From Waddliaceae bacterium (lineage in GTDB: Bacteria; Chlamydiota; Chlamydiia; Chlamydiales; GCA-2709385): DNA of 26,394 nucleotides. A program made the translations under genes and the position numbers. Within the stretch, counting starts at the first letter, position 1. Each line of letters begins with the position of its first letter. Shown here piece by piece: positions 1-7,325 of the stretch. The notes under the pieces were generated by a model. The model searched no databases and had not been told where the DNA came from. It saw nothing but the letters and a program-made list of their open reading frames with translations. The stretch is taken from NCBI GenBank assembly GCA_002709385.1, contig PAQS01000038.1:1-26394 (forward strand), read 5' to 3'.

Positions 1-129
1 GAAAAAGGTAAAGATTCCGCTTCTGATGCTTGGGAAAAAACAAAAAACCTTGCTGAAGAAGGCAAAGAAAAAGCCTCTCACGCATGGGATAGAGGTAAAG
101 CATACTTCAAAGAATCTGAAGAGCAATAA
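1..129 (+). CDS. C-terminal end of a Lys/Glu-rich amphipathic helical protein (5' end outside window)
   Basis: The frame is open from the first base and ends at TAA 127-129, giving 42 residues with no start in the window. The sequence is dominated by Lys, Glu, Ala, Asp and Ser with regularly spaced Trp/aromatic residues (DAWEKTKNLAEEGKEKA, then HAWDRGKAYF), which reads as two roughly 18-residue amphipathic helical repeats. This composition is typical of LEA-like, YtxH-like or histone-like stress proteins, but such low-complexity matches are not diagnostic. It lies 100 bases upstream of a Dps-type gene on the same strand, which would fit a stress role; that link is inference. The family is not identified. 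Confidence 0.7.
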   Translation, partial: EKGKDSASDAWEKTKNLAEEGKEKASHAWDRGKAYFKESEEQ

Positions 130-165
130 TAAAGCTGTATAGTTTTATCTTTCGCCATCTTATGG

Positions 166-193
166 CCCGACATGGAGTTTACTCCCTGTCGGG
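166..193 (+). other. Hairpin between the helical protein and the Dps gene
   Basis: CCCGACA-T-GGAG at 166-177 pairs with CTCC-C-TGTCGGG at 182-193 around the loop TTTA, with one mismatch. It follows the upstream stop by 36 bases. No T-run follows it on the plus strand, so it is a weak terminator candidate or an element in the dps leader. Confidence 0.45.
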
Positions 194-229
194 TGTAGTC
201 CAATAAAATAAGAAACTAGAGGTAAAGCC

Positions 230-691
230 ATGACAAACTTTAAAAATCAATATGCAAATTCAGAACTAGCAAATTCTCTATCTTCTCTCTTAGCAGATAC
301 CTATGTGCTTTACGTGAAAACACAAAATTGCCACTGGACTGTTCAAGGACCAAACTTCATGCAATTTCACCAATTATTCGAAAGCCAATATAAAGATCTT
401 GCGCTATCAATTGATGAAACAGCAGAACGCGTTCGAATGATGGATCAGTTTCCACCGGCTTCTCTTAGAGAATTTTTAGAAATTAGTCAACTTGAGGAAA
501 TTTCTGAACAACTAAGTCCTCAAGAAATGCTCGAAGCTTTGATCCAAGATCATTCTACTCTATGTAAAAAAATTCAAGATTGGGCGGATCAAGCAACAAA
601 ACTAGGCGATGAAAATACACACGATTTTCTAATAGAGCGTTGGGCATGGCATGAAAAGACAATATGGTTCTTAAAAAGCCATAAATCTTAA
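230..691 (+). CDS. dps: Dps family ferritin-like iron-storage / DNA-protection protein
   Basis: The 153-residue product has the usual length for Dps, a cytoplasmic dodecamer that oxidises Fe(II) with peroxide and stores ferric iron, limiting oxidative damage to DNA. The family signature is intact: QNCHW near residue 32, FHQLFE near 46 and IDETAERVR near 61. The expected inter-subunit ferroxidase ligands are all present: His35, His47, Glu51, Asp62 and Glu66. The N-terminal tail is short and not lysine-rich, so DNA binding is uncertain. The start is supported by AGAGGT seven bases upstream of the ATG. A strong hairpin follows the stop, so the gene probably ends its own transcription unit. No regulator site was recognised upstream. 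Confidence 0.93.
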   Translation: MTNFKNQYANSELANSLSSLLADTYVLYVKTQNCHWTVQGPNFMQFHQLFESQYKDLALSIDETAERVRMMDQFPPASLREFLEISQLEEISEQLSPQEMLEALIQDHSTLCKKIQDWADQATKLGDENTHDFLIERWAWHEKTIWFLKSHKS

Positions 692-697
692 ACCTAC

Positions 698-745
698 AAA
701 AAAAAGTTAGAGCGAAAAACTTGATATTTTTGCTCTAACTTTTTT
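698..745. terminator. Bidirectional rho-independent terminator after dps
   Basis: GTTAGAGC at 706-713 pairs with GCTCTAAC at 732-739. An A-run at 698-705 and a T-run at 740-745 flank the stem, so it can work in either direction. It ends the plus-strand dps transcript and can also serve the convergent ankyrin gene that stops at 790. Confidence 0.85.
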
Positions 746-789
746 GCTTGGGTTAATCAATAGAATTGATTAAATGATCACAATAAAAA

Positions 790-1800
790 TTAATTTGTAT
801 TTTCTATAAGAAAAAAACTGTTCGATTTAGGGCTTAACTGAACAGCATAAGCTACTGGAATAAACTGTGAATAAGAACTATTATATTGAGGTTGCTTAAC
901 TGTTGTACGAAGCTCAATTAGAAACGTGATCGGGTACTTTGAATCTGAATCAATTGTGTATCTAATAATCGTCTCTTCGTCAAATAGATAAGGATCTATC
1001 ATAGGAGTAAATGTCCAACCATTTTCAAAAATAATCTTTGTATCTTCCTCATCATTTTCTATATGACTGATTGCCACGTGACGAGTTCCTGGCTCCAAAG
1101 AAAACAACGCAGTAGATTCCTCTTCTTGACTTATACTTAGCCCAAAATCACTGCCGCTATAAACTTTTTCAAGCCATAAACCGTGTTCCGATTCATAATC
1201 ATATTTTTGTAAAATCTCCGAAGATGAGACACCAGCATCTAGTAGGCGTTGTGCAATATCAGCGTGTCCATTTGCTAAAGCAATATACAGCATGTTGTAC
1301 TTGAAAGGATTAGGAGAAGCTCTCCATGGCTTTCTTTTTACAAATTCTTCTGTAGCTACATAACCAGGTTTAGGATACCAACGAGGGATTAAATCATAAG
1401 CATGCTCACTACGTGTAACTGTAGCATCAGCTCCTTTATCTAAAAGCAAGTCTACAATAGCTAAATTTCCTATTCGTACAGCATATTCTAACGGAGTAAT
1501 TCCATCTTCCCATCCATGGTGATAGTCATAATCCATATTGTCATTAGTAAAATCTTTTCTATTCACAAGACGAATTGGCTTAGTAAGACTCTCAAGAGAT
1601 TCCGGATAAAAGTCACAAACCCAAGAAAGAATACTTAGATCGTCATTAAGATCAGCTTCACGAATCGCTGCATGAAGTGGACTAGATGTGATTCTTTCAT
1701 CATCAATGGAACTTGGTTGAGCATTAGGAAGGTAATCTGCAAAAAGTGCAGAAGAAGAAAAAAAACAAATAAATATTATAAAACGACTAAGTACAGACAT
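790..1800 (-). CDS. Exported ankyrin-repeat protein
   Basis: The 336-residue product begins with a short basic start and a hydrophobic stretch (RFIIFICFFSSSALFA, about 6-21), a typical Sec signal peptide with likely cleavage after ALFA. Ankyrin repeats follow: SPLHAAIREAD near 41, a classic repeat with TPLEYAVRIGNLAIVDLLL near 101-120, and NMLYIALANGHADIAQRLL near 169-188. The last 130 or so residues show no ankyrin pattern and look beta-rich; I do not recognise that region. Ankyrin repeats mediate protein-protein contacts and are frequent in host-associated bacteria. Here the signal peptide suggests a periplasmic or secreted role rather than cytosolic. GAGG eight bases before the ATG supports the start. 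It is convergent with dps. Confidence 0.85.
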   Translation of the reverse strand: MSVLSRFIIFICFFSSSALFADYLPNAQPSSIDDERITSSPLHAAIREADLNDDLSILSWVCDFYPESLESLTKPIRLVNRKDFTNDNMDYDYHHGWEDGITPLEYAVRIGNLAIVDLLLDKGADATVTRSEHAYDLIPRWYPKPGYVATEEFVKRKPWRASPNPFKYNMLYIALANGHADIAQRLLDAGVSSSEILQKYDYESEHGLWLEKVYSGSDFGLSISQEEESTALFSLEPGTRHVAISHIENDEEDTKIIFENGWTFTPMIDPYLFDEETIIRYTIDSDSKYPITFLIELRTTVKQPQYNSSYSQFIPVAYAVQLSPKSNSFFLIENTN

Positions 1801-1873
1801 CGCATAAACCTCATTTTGTGAAGAATTATGCGAAAGTAATATAAAAACTTACTTATTTATTGTAAATAAAAAT

Positions 1874-1911
1874 AAAACACCTATAAATATAATATTTCCT
1901 ATAGGTGTTTT
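1874..1911. terminator. Terminator after the dioxygenase/DUF924 gene
   Basis: AAAACACCTATA at 1874-1885 pairs perfectly over 12 bp with TATAGGTGTTTT at 1900-1911, with a 14-base loop. On the minus strand it starts five bases past the stop at 1916 and is followed by a T-rich run. The plus-strand side also has a T-run (1913-1917), so it may act both ways. It separates the transcript of the DUF924 gene from the ankyrin gene downstream. Confidence 0.85.
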
Positions 1912-1915
1912 GTTT

Positions 1916-3496
1916 TTATAATCGATTAGAAGGATCGCTTAAATAGATCTCCTCTTCCACTGAGGATACTCTCTTTAATATAGGGTTTCTCCAAGGGAAG
2001 CGACCAAAAGTATCGACCGCACTTTTATGAAGCTTTGCCATACGATAGTGTTCCTGAAAATCCTCATGCAGCTCTTGAGGAACTTCATCAGTCAATTGAG
2101 CAATGAGCTGGGTAGCTAAAACCTGGTCTTTAGGATCTTCACTATGCTCTAAACTAACGTAGAAAAAAAGCCTCTCGGCATAGCTTAATTCTCGATCTTC
2201 TTCTTTTGTTAAGCCTTCTCGAGCAATCTCTCTTGCGTATTCATCGTATGCAAAAGCCTGTGGAGTGCCCCGATAGATATTTCTCGGAAATTGATCCAAT
2301 AAGACTAAAAGGGCCATTTTTCCTTTCGCAGTGCTCTTCCAATCATCATAGGCTCCTATCATGGCAAGAACAAGATCCCTTTGAAAACGTTTGCAAATTT
2401 CTTGATCAAATGCAGATTGCCTTTTAGGGTCTTGGGGAGCAAACCATTTAGCCCGTTTTTCATAAGGAAACTCTTCTTTAGGGTTCTCCCCAAACCAAAA
2501 CTGTAGAATCTCTTCTTGTTTAGCCAAGCTTTCTTCCGCTGTTGGGTAGCGTGTCATGGGCAATTGTGAATCCCATCGATAAAGACCAGTATTCTCCGCT
2601 TTTGGCTGATAAAAAAACCACTGATCCAAGAGAGGAGCTACCCCTGCATATAAAGCATAATCTAGATGAGAAATCAGTCGTTCTTCATTTTCTCCAAACA
2701 CCCATGTTTTAGCATGTGAATACAGTGGGATTTCTCGATGATTGAGCATTAACCAAGCCATTGAAAGACCATATCGATCAAAAACTTTCGAGCCACATTT
2801 TTCAAACTTGATTTCCCAACCTGCACGTACATGTGGACCATTAGATTTTTCAGGATAAGAATCTAAATTGGAATATAAAATCCCTGCTTCAGCTACAAAA
2901 GAAGAAAACTCTTCAAAAAGATTGCCAGCCGCTTTCTCTTGCCCTGGTAAATAATCCATATGAATATGAAAACCATCGATGATCGCCTGATCGGGGTCTT
3001 TTACCACCCACTCTTGCCGCCCTTTTTGAACCTGAAAGGGTGCCATTTCTAAGGTTAAATTAGGGTCAAAAGGATACGCTTTTTTATCTGCTAAAATAGG
3101 ACGAATCGTTACATGATGGTCTTGTCGGTTAAGAAGAAGCCATGTCATTGTCTGTCCAAACTGCTTAAAGAAAGGGTCATTTTCTTTTTTTTCTAAAAAG
3201 AAAATACTGGAACTTTTCCCTCCTAAAACCTTGGAGCAAGGAATTTCCTTTGCACCTAAGTACTTTTGAAAAGACTCTGTAAGATCATCAAGCTTTGCAT
3301 AATCTTTTTCTCGATGAATTTCCATAAGAAACCCTTCGATATCAGATGGCTGCGGAAACACCTTTTTAGATTGACTCTCCCCTTCAAAGTAATCTGGGTG
3401 GAGATAATTACTCCGCCACGATTCAGTATTACGACCAAGCAGAACACAAGGCGCACAAAGTAAAACGCAAAATAAGCGCATCCATATTGGGTACAT
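1916..3496 (-). CDS. Exported fusion of DOPA-4,5-dioxygenase-like domains and a DUF924 domain
   Basis: The product has 526 residues from ATG 3496; a TTG codon directly before it gives a longer frame but is less likely. AGGTAGG lies just upstream of the ATG. A hydrophobic N-terminus (about 5-22) reads as a signal peptide. Residues about 175-295 match the DOPA 4,5-dioxygenase family: FHIH near 178, GPHVR near 222, AWLMLNH near 248 and ISHLDYALYAG near 276, including the histidines expected for metal binding. Residues about 55-155 look like a second, degenerate copy: FGQTMTWLLLNRQ parallels YGLSMAWLMLNH, but the HxH is replaced. Residues about 325-515 are a complete DUF924 domain (EEILQFWFG, LLDQFPRNIYRG, HYRMAKLHKSAVDTFGRFP). 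The substrate is unknown. The domain reading is firm; the enzymatic role is inference. Confidence 0.85.
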   Translation of the reverse strand: MYPIWMRLFCVLLCAPCVLLGRNTESWRSNYLHPDYFEGESQSKKVFPQPSDIEGFLMEIHREKDYAKLDDLTESFQKYLGAKEIPCSKVLGGKSSSIFFLEKKENDPFFKQFGQTMTWLLLNRQDHHVTIRPILADKKAYPFDPNLTLEMAPFQVQKGRQEWVVKDPDQAIIDGFHIHMDYLPGQEKAAGNLFEEFSSFVAEAGILYSNLDSYPEKSNGPHVRAGWEIKFEKCGSKVFDRYGLSMAWLMLNHREIPLYSHAKTWVFGENEERLISHLDYALYAGVAPLLDQWFFYQPKAENTGLYRWDSQLPMTRYPTAEESLAKQEEILQFWFGENPKEEFPYEKRAKWFAPQDPKRQSAFDQEICKRFQRDLVLAMIGAYDDWKSTAKGKMALLVLLDQFPRNIYRGTPQAFAYDEYAREIAREGLTKEEDRELSYAERLFFYVSLEHSEDPKDQVLATQLIAQLTDEVPQELHEDFQEHYRMAKLHKSAVDTFGRFPWRNPILKRVSSVEEEIYLSDPSNRL

Positions 3497-3679
3497 CAAA
3501 ACACCTACCTATTTTTCTAAGCTAACTAAAAGCTTTTCAAAAAAAATATCAATATAAGTGTTTTGAATTCAAACAAAGAACAAGAGAATAAAATAAAAGC
3601 ATCCCTTATGTTCCTATTGATTTAAATGATTTGACTTGAAAAAATTCTTCATTATTAATGATTTAAACAAGTCAATCAA

Positions 3680-4882
3680 ATGTCATTTAACAAAATATAT
3701 CATCAATATATTGCTCCTTTTCTAAGTACGATTTCCCATCCTTTTCAAGAGAAACATGAGGGTATAGGCTCTTCGAAGCAAAAAACAAAGACACTTGCTC
3801 CTTCTTACTTTTCTTCAATTAAAAACCATCAAAATCAGTTCACTGCTAATACAGAAGTAAACTCCTGTATCTTTTCCCTACGTCGCCTGATTGAGAAAGA
3901 AGAAAGCCATTGCGTACATTTCTCTACTCCTAGATCGAAAACTCCAATTAAATTTGGCCGCTCGACAAACACTTACTATATGGAAACTTGGGATCGTAAA
4001 AAGCAGAAAGTGCACATAGAACTGAATGAGGACGGCACTGCATCAATTTCTTATTGTCATTTTAATGACATAAATTTTCACCAAGCCAAGCGAAAAAAAC
4101 TCCACCCAAATGATTCGCTTTTAAACTGGCTAAGGGAACAAATTCAAAGCTACCAAGCTACGGCGAACCTTTCTATTCCTGGTGCTTCCTACATAATAGG
4201 TTCTTATATTTCTTCTCGAGAGCAAGAACAAGGCATAGGCTATGGATACGACTGGAAGATTGCCTATTCCCAACATACAGAGCCTTTTAACCTCTCACAT
4301 TCAGAAAGTATAGCCTACTATGCTCAAAAAGCTGATAGTGCCCTTATCGCTTTTCGGGGTGTTTTATCCAACTTTCAACAATTTTCTATTTACGATCCCC
4401 TAACAAGAGAGACTTTTTCTTCTGCTGAGCACATTTTTCAATATTACAAAGTTCCACCAAGTAATCATTCAGGAAGAGCCCAAGTTTTAGCTGCAAAAAC
4501 GCCTAGTAATGCGCGTGATCAAGCAAATCGTTTGACCAAGTCGAGAATGGGGACAAAAGGTAAATCCTGGGGAAATGCCAGCAAAGAGCTTATGATCTAT
4601 ATCCAATTGCTTAAAGCTTATGAAAAAGGTAGTGGATTAAAAGCTGCTTTAGAGGCATCGGGTAATGCTTTTATTATAGAGGATTCTAGCAGTCGTCACT
4701 ACAGCTCTTCTCCTGATAAGACTTGGGGTGATAACGGGAATGGTGAGGGTAAAAACCAGCTTGGATGGAGTCAGATGATTGTACGTGATATCATAAAGAG
4801 CCATCATTTGGACGAAACATTTCTTAAGCAGTTTTATACTCAAAATGTAGAACCACTCTTGAGACATTATTGGTCAGAATAA
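3680..4882 (+). CDS. NADAR-domain protein with an unassigned N-terminal region
   Basis: Residues about 210-385 of this 400-residue protein form a NADAR (YbiA/DUF1768) domain: LSNFQQFSIYD, SSAEHIFQYYK, NARDQANRLTKSR, SWGNASKELMIYIQLLKAY and TWGDNGNGEGKNQLGWSQM. NADAR proteins act on ADP-ribose-linked or riboflavin-pathway N-glycosides; some remove ADP-ribose from guanine in DNA. Here the substrate is unknown. YbiA-type proteins are about 160 residues, so about 200 residues are extra. That N-terminal part has no signal peptide or membrane segment and no fold I recognise; its first 60 residues are polar and Ser/Lys-rich. No Shine-Dalgarno is visible, but a stop at 3659 excludes an earlier in-frame start. 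It stands alone on the plus strand. A type III effector role is possible in a chlamydia-like host but is speculative. Confidence 0.85.
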   Translation: MSFNKIYHQYIAPFLSTISHPFQEKHEGIGSSKQKTKTLAPSYFSSIKNHQNQFTANTEVNSCIFSLRRLIEKEESHCVHFSTPRSKTPIKFGRSTNTYYMETWDRKKQKVHIELNEDGTASISYCHFNDINFHQAKRKKLHPNDSLLNWLREQIQSYQATANLSIPGASYIIGSYISSREQEQGIGYGYDWKIAYSQHTEPFNLSHSESIAYYAQKADSALIAFRGVLSNFQQFSIYDPLTRETFSSAEHIFQYYKVPPSNHSGRAQVLAAKTPSNARDQANRLTKSRMGTKGKSWGNASKELMIYIQLLKAYEKGSGLKAALEASGNAFIIEDSSSRHYSSSPDKTWGDNGNGEGKNQLGWSQMIVRDIIKSHHLDETFLKQFYTQNVEPLLRHYWSE

Positions 4883-5015
4883 ATTTGCTTATCATGACCT
4901 AAATTCAAAAGTATTGTTGATAGACAAAATTTTTCCGTATCTATCTCTTAAATTGGTATATTTAGAAAGAAATAGTGAGATTGCTTTTAGAAAATAACAT
5001 GAGGGAGAAAAAAGA

Positions 5016-5068
5016 CGGAAGAGGAGGGATTCGAACCCCCGGTACCTTTTGGTACCTCTGCTTTCAAG
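5016..5068 (-). pseudogene. Truncated tRNA-Ser(TGA) 3' half (displaced attachment-site copy)
   Basis: This segment repeats the 3' half of the intact tRNA-Ser at 7326-7410 in the same orientation. It covers the anticodon loop, variable arm, T arm and acceptor 3' strand, with 50 of 53 positions identical (differences at 5050, 5056 and 5061). Sequence similarity ends inside the anticodon loop, so the 5' half is missing and the sequence cannot fold as a tRNA. Two of the differences fall in the variable arm, which stays palindromic (GGTACC-AAAA-GGTACC on the minus strand). This is the usual footprint of integration into a tRNA gene. Confidence 0.85.
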
Positions 5069-5239
5069 TCCGGTTCTCATCAGTCATTCTCAGAAATCAA
5101 CTAGCTTCGACAACAAGCCGAATAGAGAGCAAAAGCATCTGTCAACAGTGTGAATTGCTGTCGATTACCGGGAGTTTTGGGAAATCAGTATGAAAAATTT
5201 GGGGAAAATTCGGAGGAAAGGGACAACTCTCTTGTGGTC

Positions 5240-5254
5240 TACGGAACGTCCGTA
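5240..5254. repeat. Short inverted repeat upstream of the XRE gene
   Basis: TACGGA-ACG-TCCGTA is a perfect 6-bp inverted repeat with a 3-base spacer, about 90 bases ahead of the XRE start. Its position would suit an operator for the regulator, but no second copy was found to support that. Confidence 0.3.
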
Positions 5255-5340
5255 ACGAGACTAAAAAAGACATCAGATTGTATTGGACGATTATCTAAAA
5301 TAATATATCGTATGAGAGCTATACCAAAGGGAATCAAATC

Positions 5341-5577
5341 ATGCCTGCTGCAACGCAAGCCATCCCACAGTTTCTTCGTTCGCTCAGAAAACACCTGCGC
5401 TTATCTCAAGAAAAGTTTGCTGCTCGTTTGGGAATCACCTTTCCCACAATCAGCCGCTGGGAGAATGGCCATATCAAACCATCTCTTCTAGGTTCAGAGC
5501 AAGTACGTAAGCTTGTTGAAGAAGTTAATCAAGAACATCCGGGGTTGTTTACGCTTCCTGACATTACAGAAGAGTAA
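5341..5577 (+). CDS. XRE-family helix-turn-helix regulator
   Basis: The 78-residue protein contains one Cro/C1-type helix-turn-helix at about residues 21-48 (LSQEKFAARLGITFPTISRW followed by ENGHIKPS), the canonical XRE motif including the recognition helix and the RWENG turn. Little else is present, so it probably works as a small dimeric DNA-binding repressor. AAAGGGA nine bases before the ATG supports the start. It ends nine bases before the AlbA_2/ATPase-like gene and is clearly co-transcribed with it. Autoregulation of the pair is likely by analogy with other XRE-led two-gene modules, but this is inference. It lies inside the tRNA-flanked islet, consistent with horizontal acquisition. 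Confidence 0.88.
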   Translation: MPAATQAIPQFLRSLRKHLRLSQEKFAARLGITFPTISRWENGHIKPSLLGSEQVRKLVEEVNQEHPGLFTLPDITEE

Positions 5578-5586
5578 GGAAGTGCT

Positions 5587-7056
5587 ATGAATTTGAAAGA
5601 ACTAGAAGAGCTCATTGAAGGCGGTGAATCCGAGAGTATCGAATTCAAAAAAACGACAGCTCAGCAAAGGCAAGGAACAAAAACGGTCTGTGCTCTGTTA
5701 AATGGTCTTGGTGGATGGGTTTTTTATGGAGTTAATGATAAGGGAGAGATCAAAGGGCAAGAAGTGACAACAAAGACATTGGAGAAACTCAATGCAGAGC
5801 ACCGCCTAATTTCTCCTCCTGCTTTTCCGGAAATCGAGACTGTTCCAGTTTCCGATAAGCTGAAGGTTATTGTTGTACGAGTCACAGGAAAGCAGGGCCT
5901 TTATACCTATGAAGACCGTCCATACTTGCGCCACGGTCCCACAACGTCTCCCATGCCGAGAGAAGAATATGAAAGACGCTTAATGGAAAAGTTGCATGGT
6001 AACCATCGCTGGGAAAGTGAATATGCCCCCGAGGGGTTCTCCCTTTCTGAGCTTGATGAGGAAGAGATCCAAACGACCTTTCAAAATGGCCTCCAATTGG
6101 GCCGTATTAAAGCGAAAAAATCTTCAGATACAGAGGCTATTCTAAGAGGGCTAAAACTTATCAAAAATGATAAACTCCTTAATGCTGCCATTGCACTGTA
6201 TGGCAGAAGCGACGCTTTTGATCCTACCTATCCCCAATTTTCTATTAAGGTCGCTCGATTCCGTGGCCATGATCGTCTTGCTGAATTTGCAGATAATCGC
6301 TGGTACAAAGATCATGCTTTTGGAGTTCTTAGACGTGCCGAGAACTTCTTGTACGACCATATGCCGATAGCAGGCAAAAAAATTTCTGGAAAAATGCACC
6401 GAGAAGATTACCCCTTCTACCCACCGCTTGCCTTTAGGGAAGCTGTTGCTAATGCCATTTGTCATAGAGACTACACTTTTGCTGGAGGCTCGATTGCCAT
6501 AGCTATGTATGATGACCATTTGGAGGTAATTAACCCAGGTTCCTTTCACTTCGGTTTGACTCCAAAAAAGCTTACTGCGCCTCATGAATCAAGGCCCTGG
6601 AACCCTTTAATCGCAAATGCTTTTTACTGTGCTGGTATTATCGAGTCGTGGGGGTCGGGAACTCTAAATATTCTGGAGCGGTGCAAAGAGAATCGAAACC
6701 CAGAGCCTAGTTGGGAGGAACGCTCGGAAAGTGTTGTCGTGACTTTCTTTCCTCGAAAACAAGAGGCGGATATCAGCCCTAAAGTCACCGACCAAGTCAC
6801 CGACCAAGTCACCGACCAAGTAGAGATTAGAGTGTTAAGTTTTTGTAAAGAAGCGAAAAAAGCTTCAGAAATCATGAGTTTTGTAGGGTTAAAACACAGA
6901 AGAAGCTTCACTACCAACTACTTAAGACCACTCTTGGAGCAACGATATCTCTCGATGACCATCCCCGAAAAACCCCGAAGCAGTCTTCAACAGTATAAGA
7001 CTACAAAAAAAGGTCTGCAGTTTCTCGAGAAGGGGCAAAAATATAGAAAGAAGTAG
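5587..7056 (+). CDS. Schlafen AlbA_2-domain protein with C-terminal ATPase-like and winged-helix regions (RecG-like transcriptional regulator family)
   Basis: The protein has 489 residues. Residues about 10-125 form an AlbA_2 (Schlafen-type) domain: ESESIEFKKT near 14 and NGLGGWVFYGVNDKG near 39. Residues about 280-390 resemble the HATPase_c_4 module: FREAVANAICHRDY near 283, VINPGSF near 314 and GIIESWGSGT near 350. A VTDQ linker repeated three times (about 400-412) leads into a likely winged helix at the C-terminus. Proteins of this architecture are often named ATP-dependent DNA helicase RecG homologues but lack helicase motifs. They are common accessory genes, and their role, regulatory or defensive, is unsettled. 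AAGGAAG ahead of the ATG supports the start. It forms an operon with the XRE gene inside the tRNA-Ser islet. Confidence 0.85.
   Translation: MNLKELEELIEGGESESIEFKKTTAQQRQGTKTVCALLNGLGGWVFYGVNDKGEIKGQEVTTKTLEKLNAEHRLISPPAFPEIETVPVSDKLKVIVVRVTGKQGLYTYEDRPYLRHGPTTSPMPREEYERRLMEKLHGNHRWESEYAPEGFSLSELDEEEIQTTFQNGLQLGRIKAKKSSDTEAILRGLKLIKNDKLLNAAIALYGRSDAFDPTYPQFSIKVARFRGHDRLAEFADNRWYKDHAFGVLRRAENFLYDHMPIAGKKISGKMHREDYPFYPPLAFREAVANAICHRDYTFAGGSIAIAMYDDHLEVINPGSFHFGLTPKKLTAPHESRPWNPLIANAFYCAGIIESWGSGTLNILERCKENRNPEPSWEERSESVVVTFFPRKQEADISPKVTDQVTDQVTDQVEIRVLSFCKEAKKASEIMSFVGLKHRRSFTTNYLRPLLEQRYLSMTIPEKPRSSLQQYKTTKKGLQFLEKGQKYRKK
6784..6819 (+). repeat. Three tandem 12-bp units encoding VTDQ
   Basis: GTCACCGACCAA occurs three times in perfect tandem, at 6784-6795, 6796-6807 and 6808-6819. 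The 12-base unit keeps frame, so a gain or loss changes only the linker length between the ATPase-like and winged-helix parts. The same VTDQ-type linker is known in relatives of this family. Confidence 0.95.
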
Positions 7057-7325
7057 AAATTGCTTTCTCATCTGCTGCGTTCATAAATATTCCCTTATTT
7101 TAGGCTGCCGTGATGTCGATAGTGAAGTAGCCGGGAAGCAACGGTTCCAATGGAAAAATAAATAGTCGAGATGCTTCCGAACTTTACGCTCATGGAATTC
7201 TCACAGATTTAATTGCGGTGAAAATTTTGTAAAAAATCGGGTTTTTGAGAGTTTTTGCGACTCAATTCACAGTATAAGTTTATGTCGTAAATATTAGAGA
7301 TTATCTGGGAGGAAATAAAAAAAAA

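Larger units (their letters stand above)
4883..5340. other. Gene-free interval containing the left integration junction
   Basis: No convincing coding sequence is seen in these 458 bases. It contains a displaced tRNA-Ser 3' half (5016-5068). Beyond it is an unassigned leader of about 270 bases before the XRE gene, with an inverted repeat TACGGA-ACG-TCCGTA at 5240-5254 and an AT-rich patch near 5290-5310 that could hold the promoter. The short open frames here run through tRNA-derived sequence and have no coding character. Confidence 0.6.

Noticed and set aside
5016-5068. A second functional tRNA-Ser
   Set aside because: The 5' half is missing: there is no acceptor 5' strand, D arm or anticodon 5' stem next to it.
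4892-5080. Minus-strand 62-codon frame over the truncated tRNA
   Set aside because: It contains the RGFESLL peptide that typically arises when tRNA sequence is translated, and it lacks coding character.
5282-5310. ACGAT/ATCGT pair around an AT-rich stretch as an XRE operator
   Set aside because: The arms are five bases and imperfectly centred; such matches are expected by chance in AT-rich DNA.
5150-5491. Plus-strand 113-codon frame overlapping the XRE gene
   Set aside because: It runs in another frame through the well-supported XRE coding region and has no recognisable protein features.
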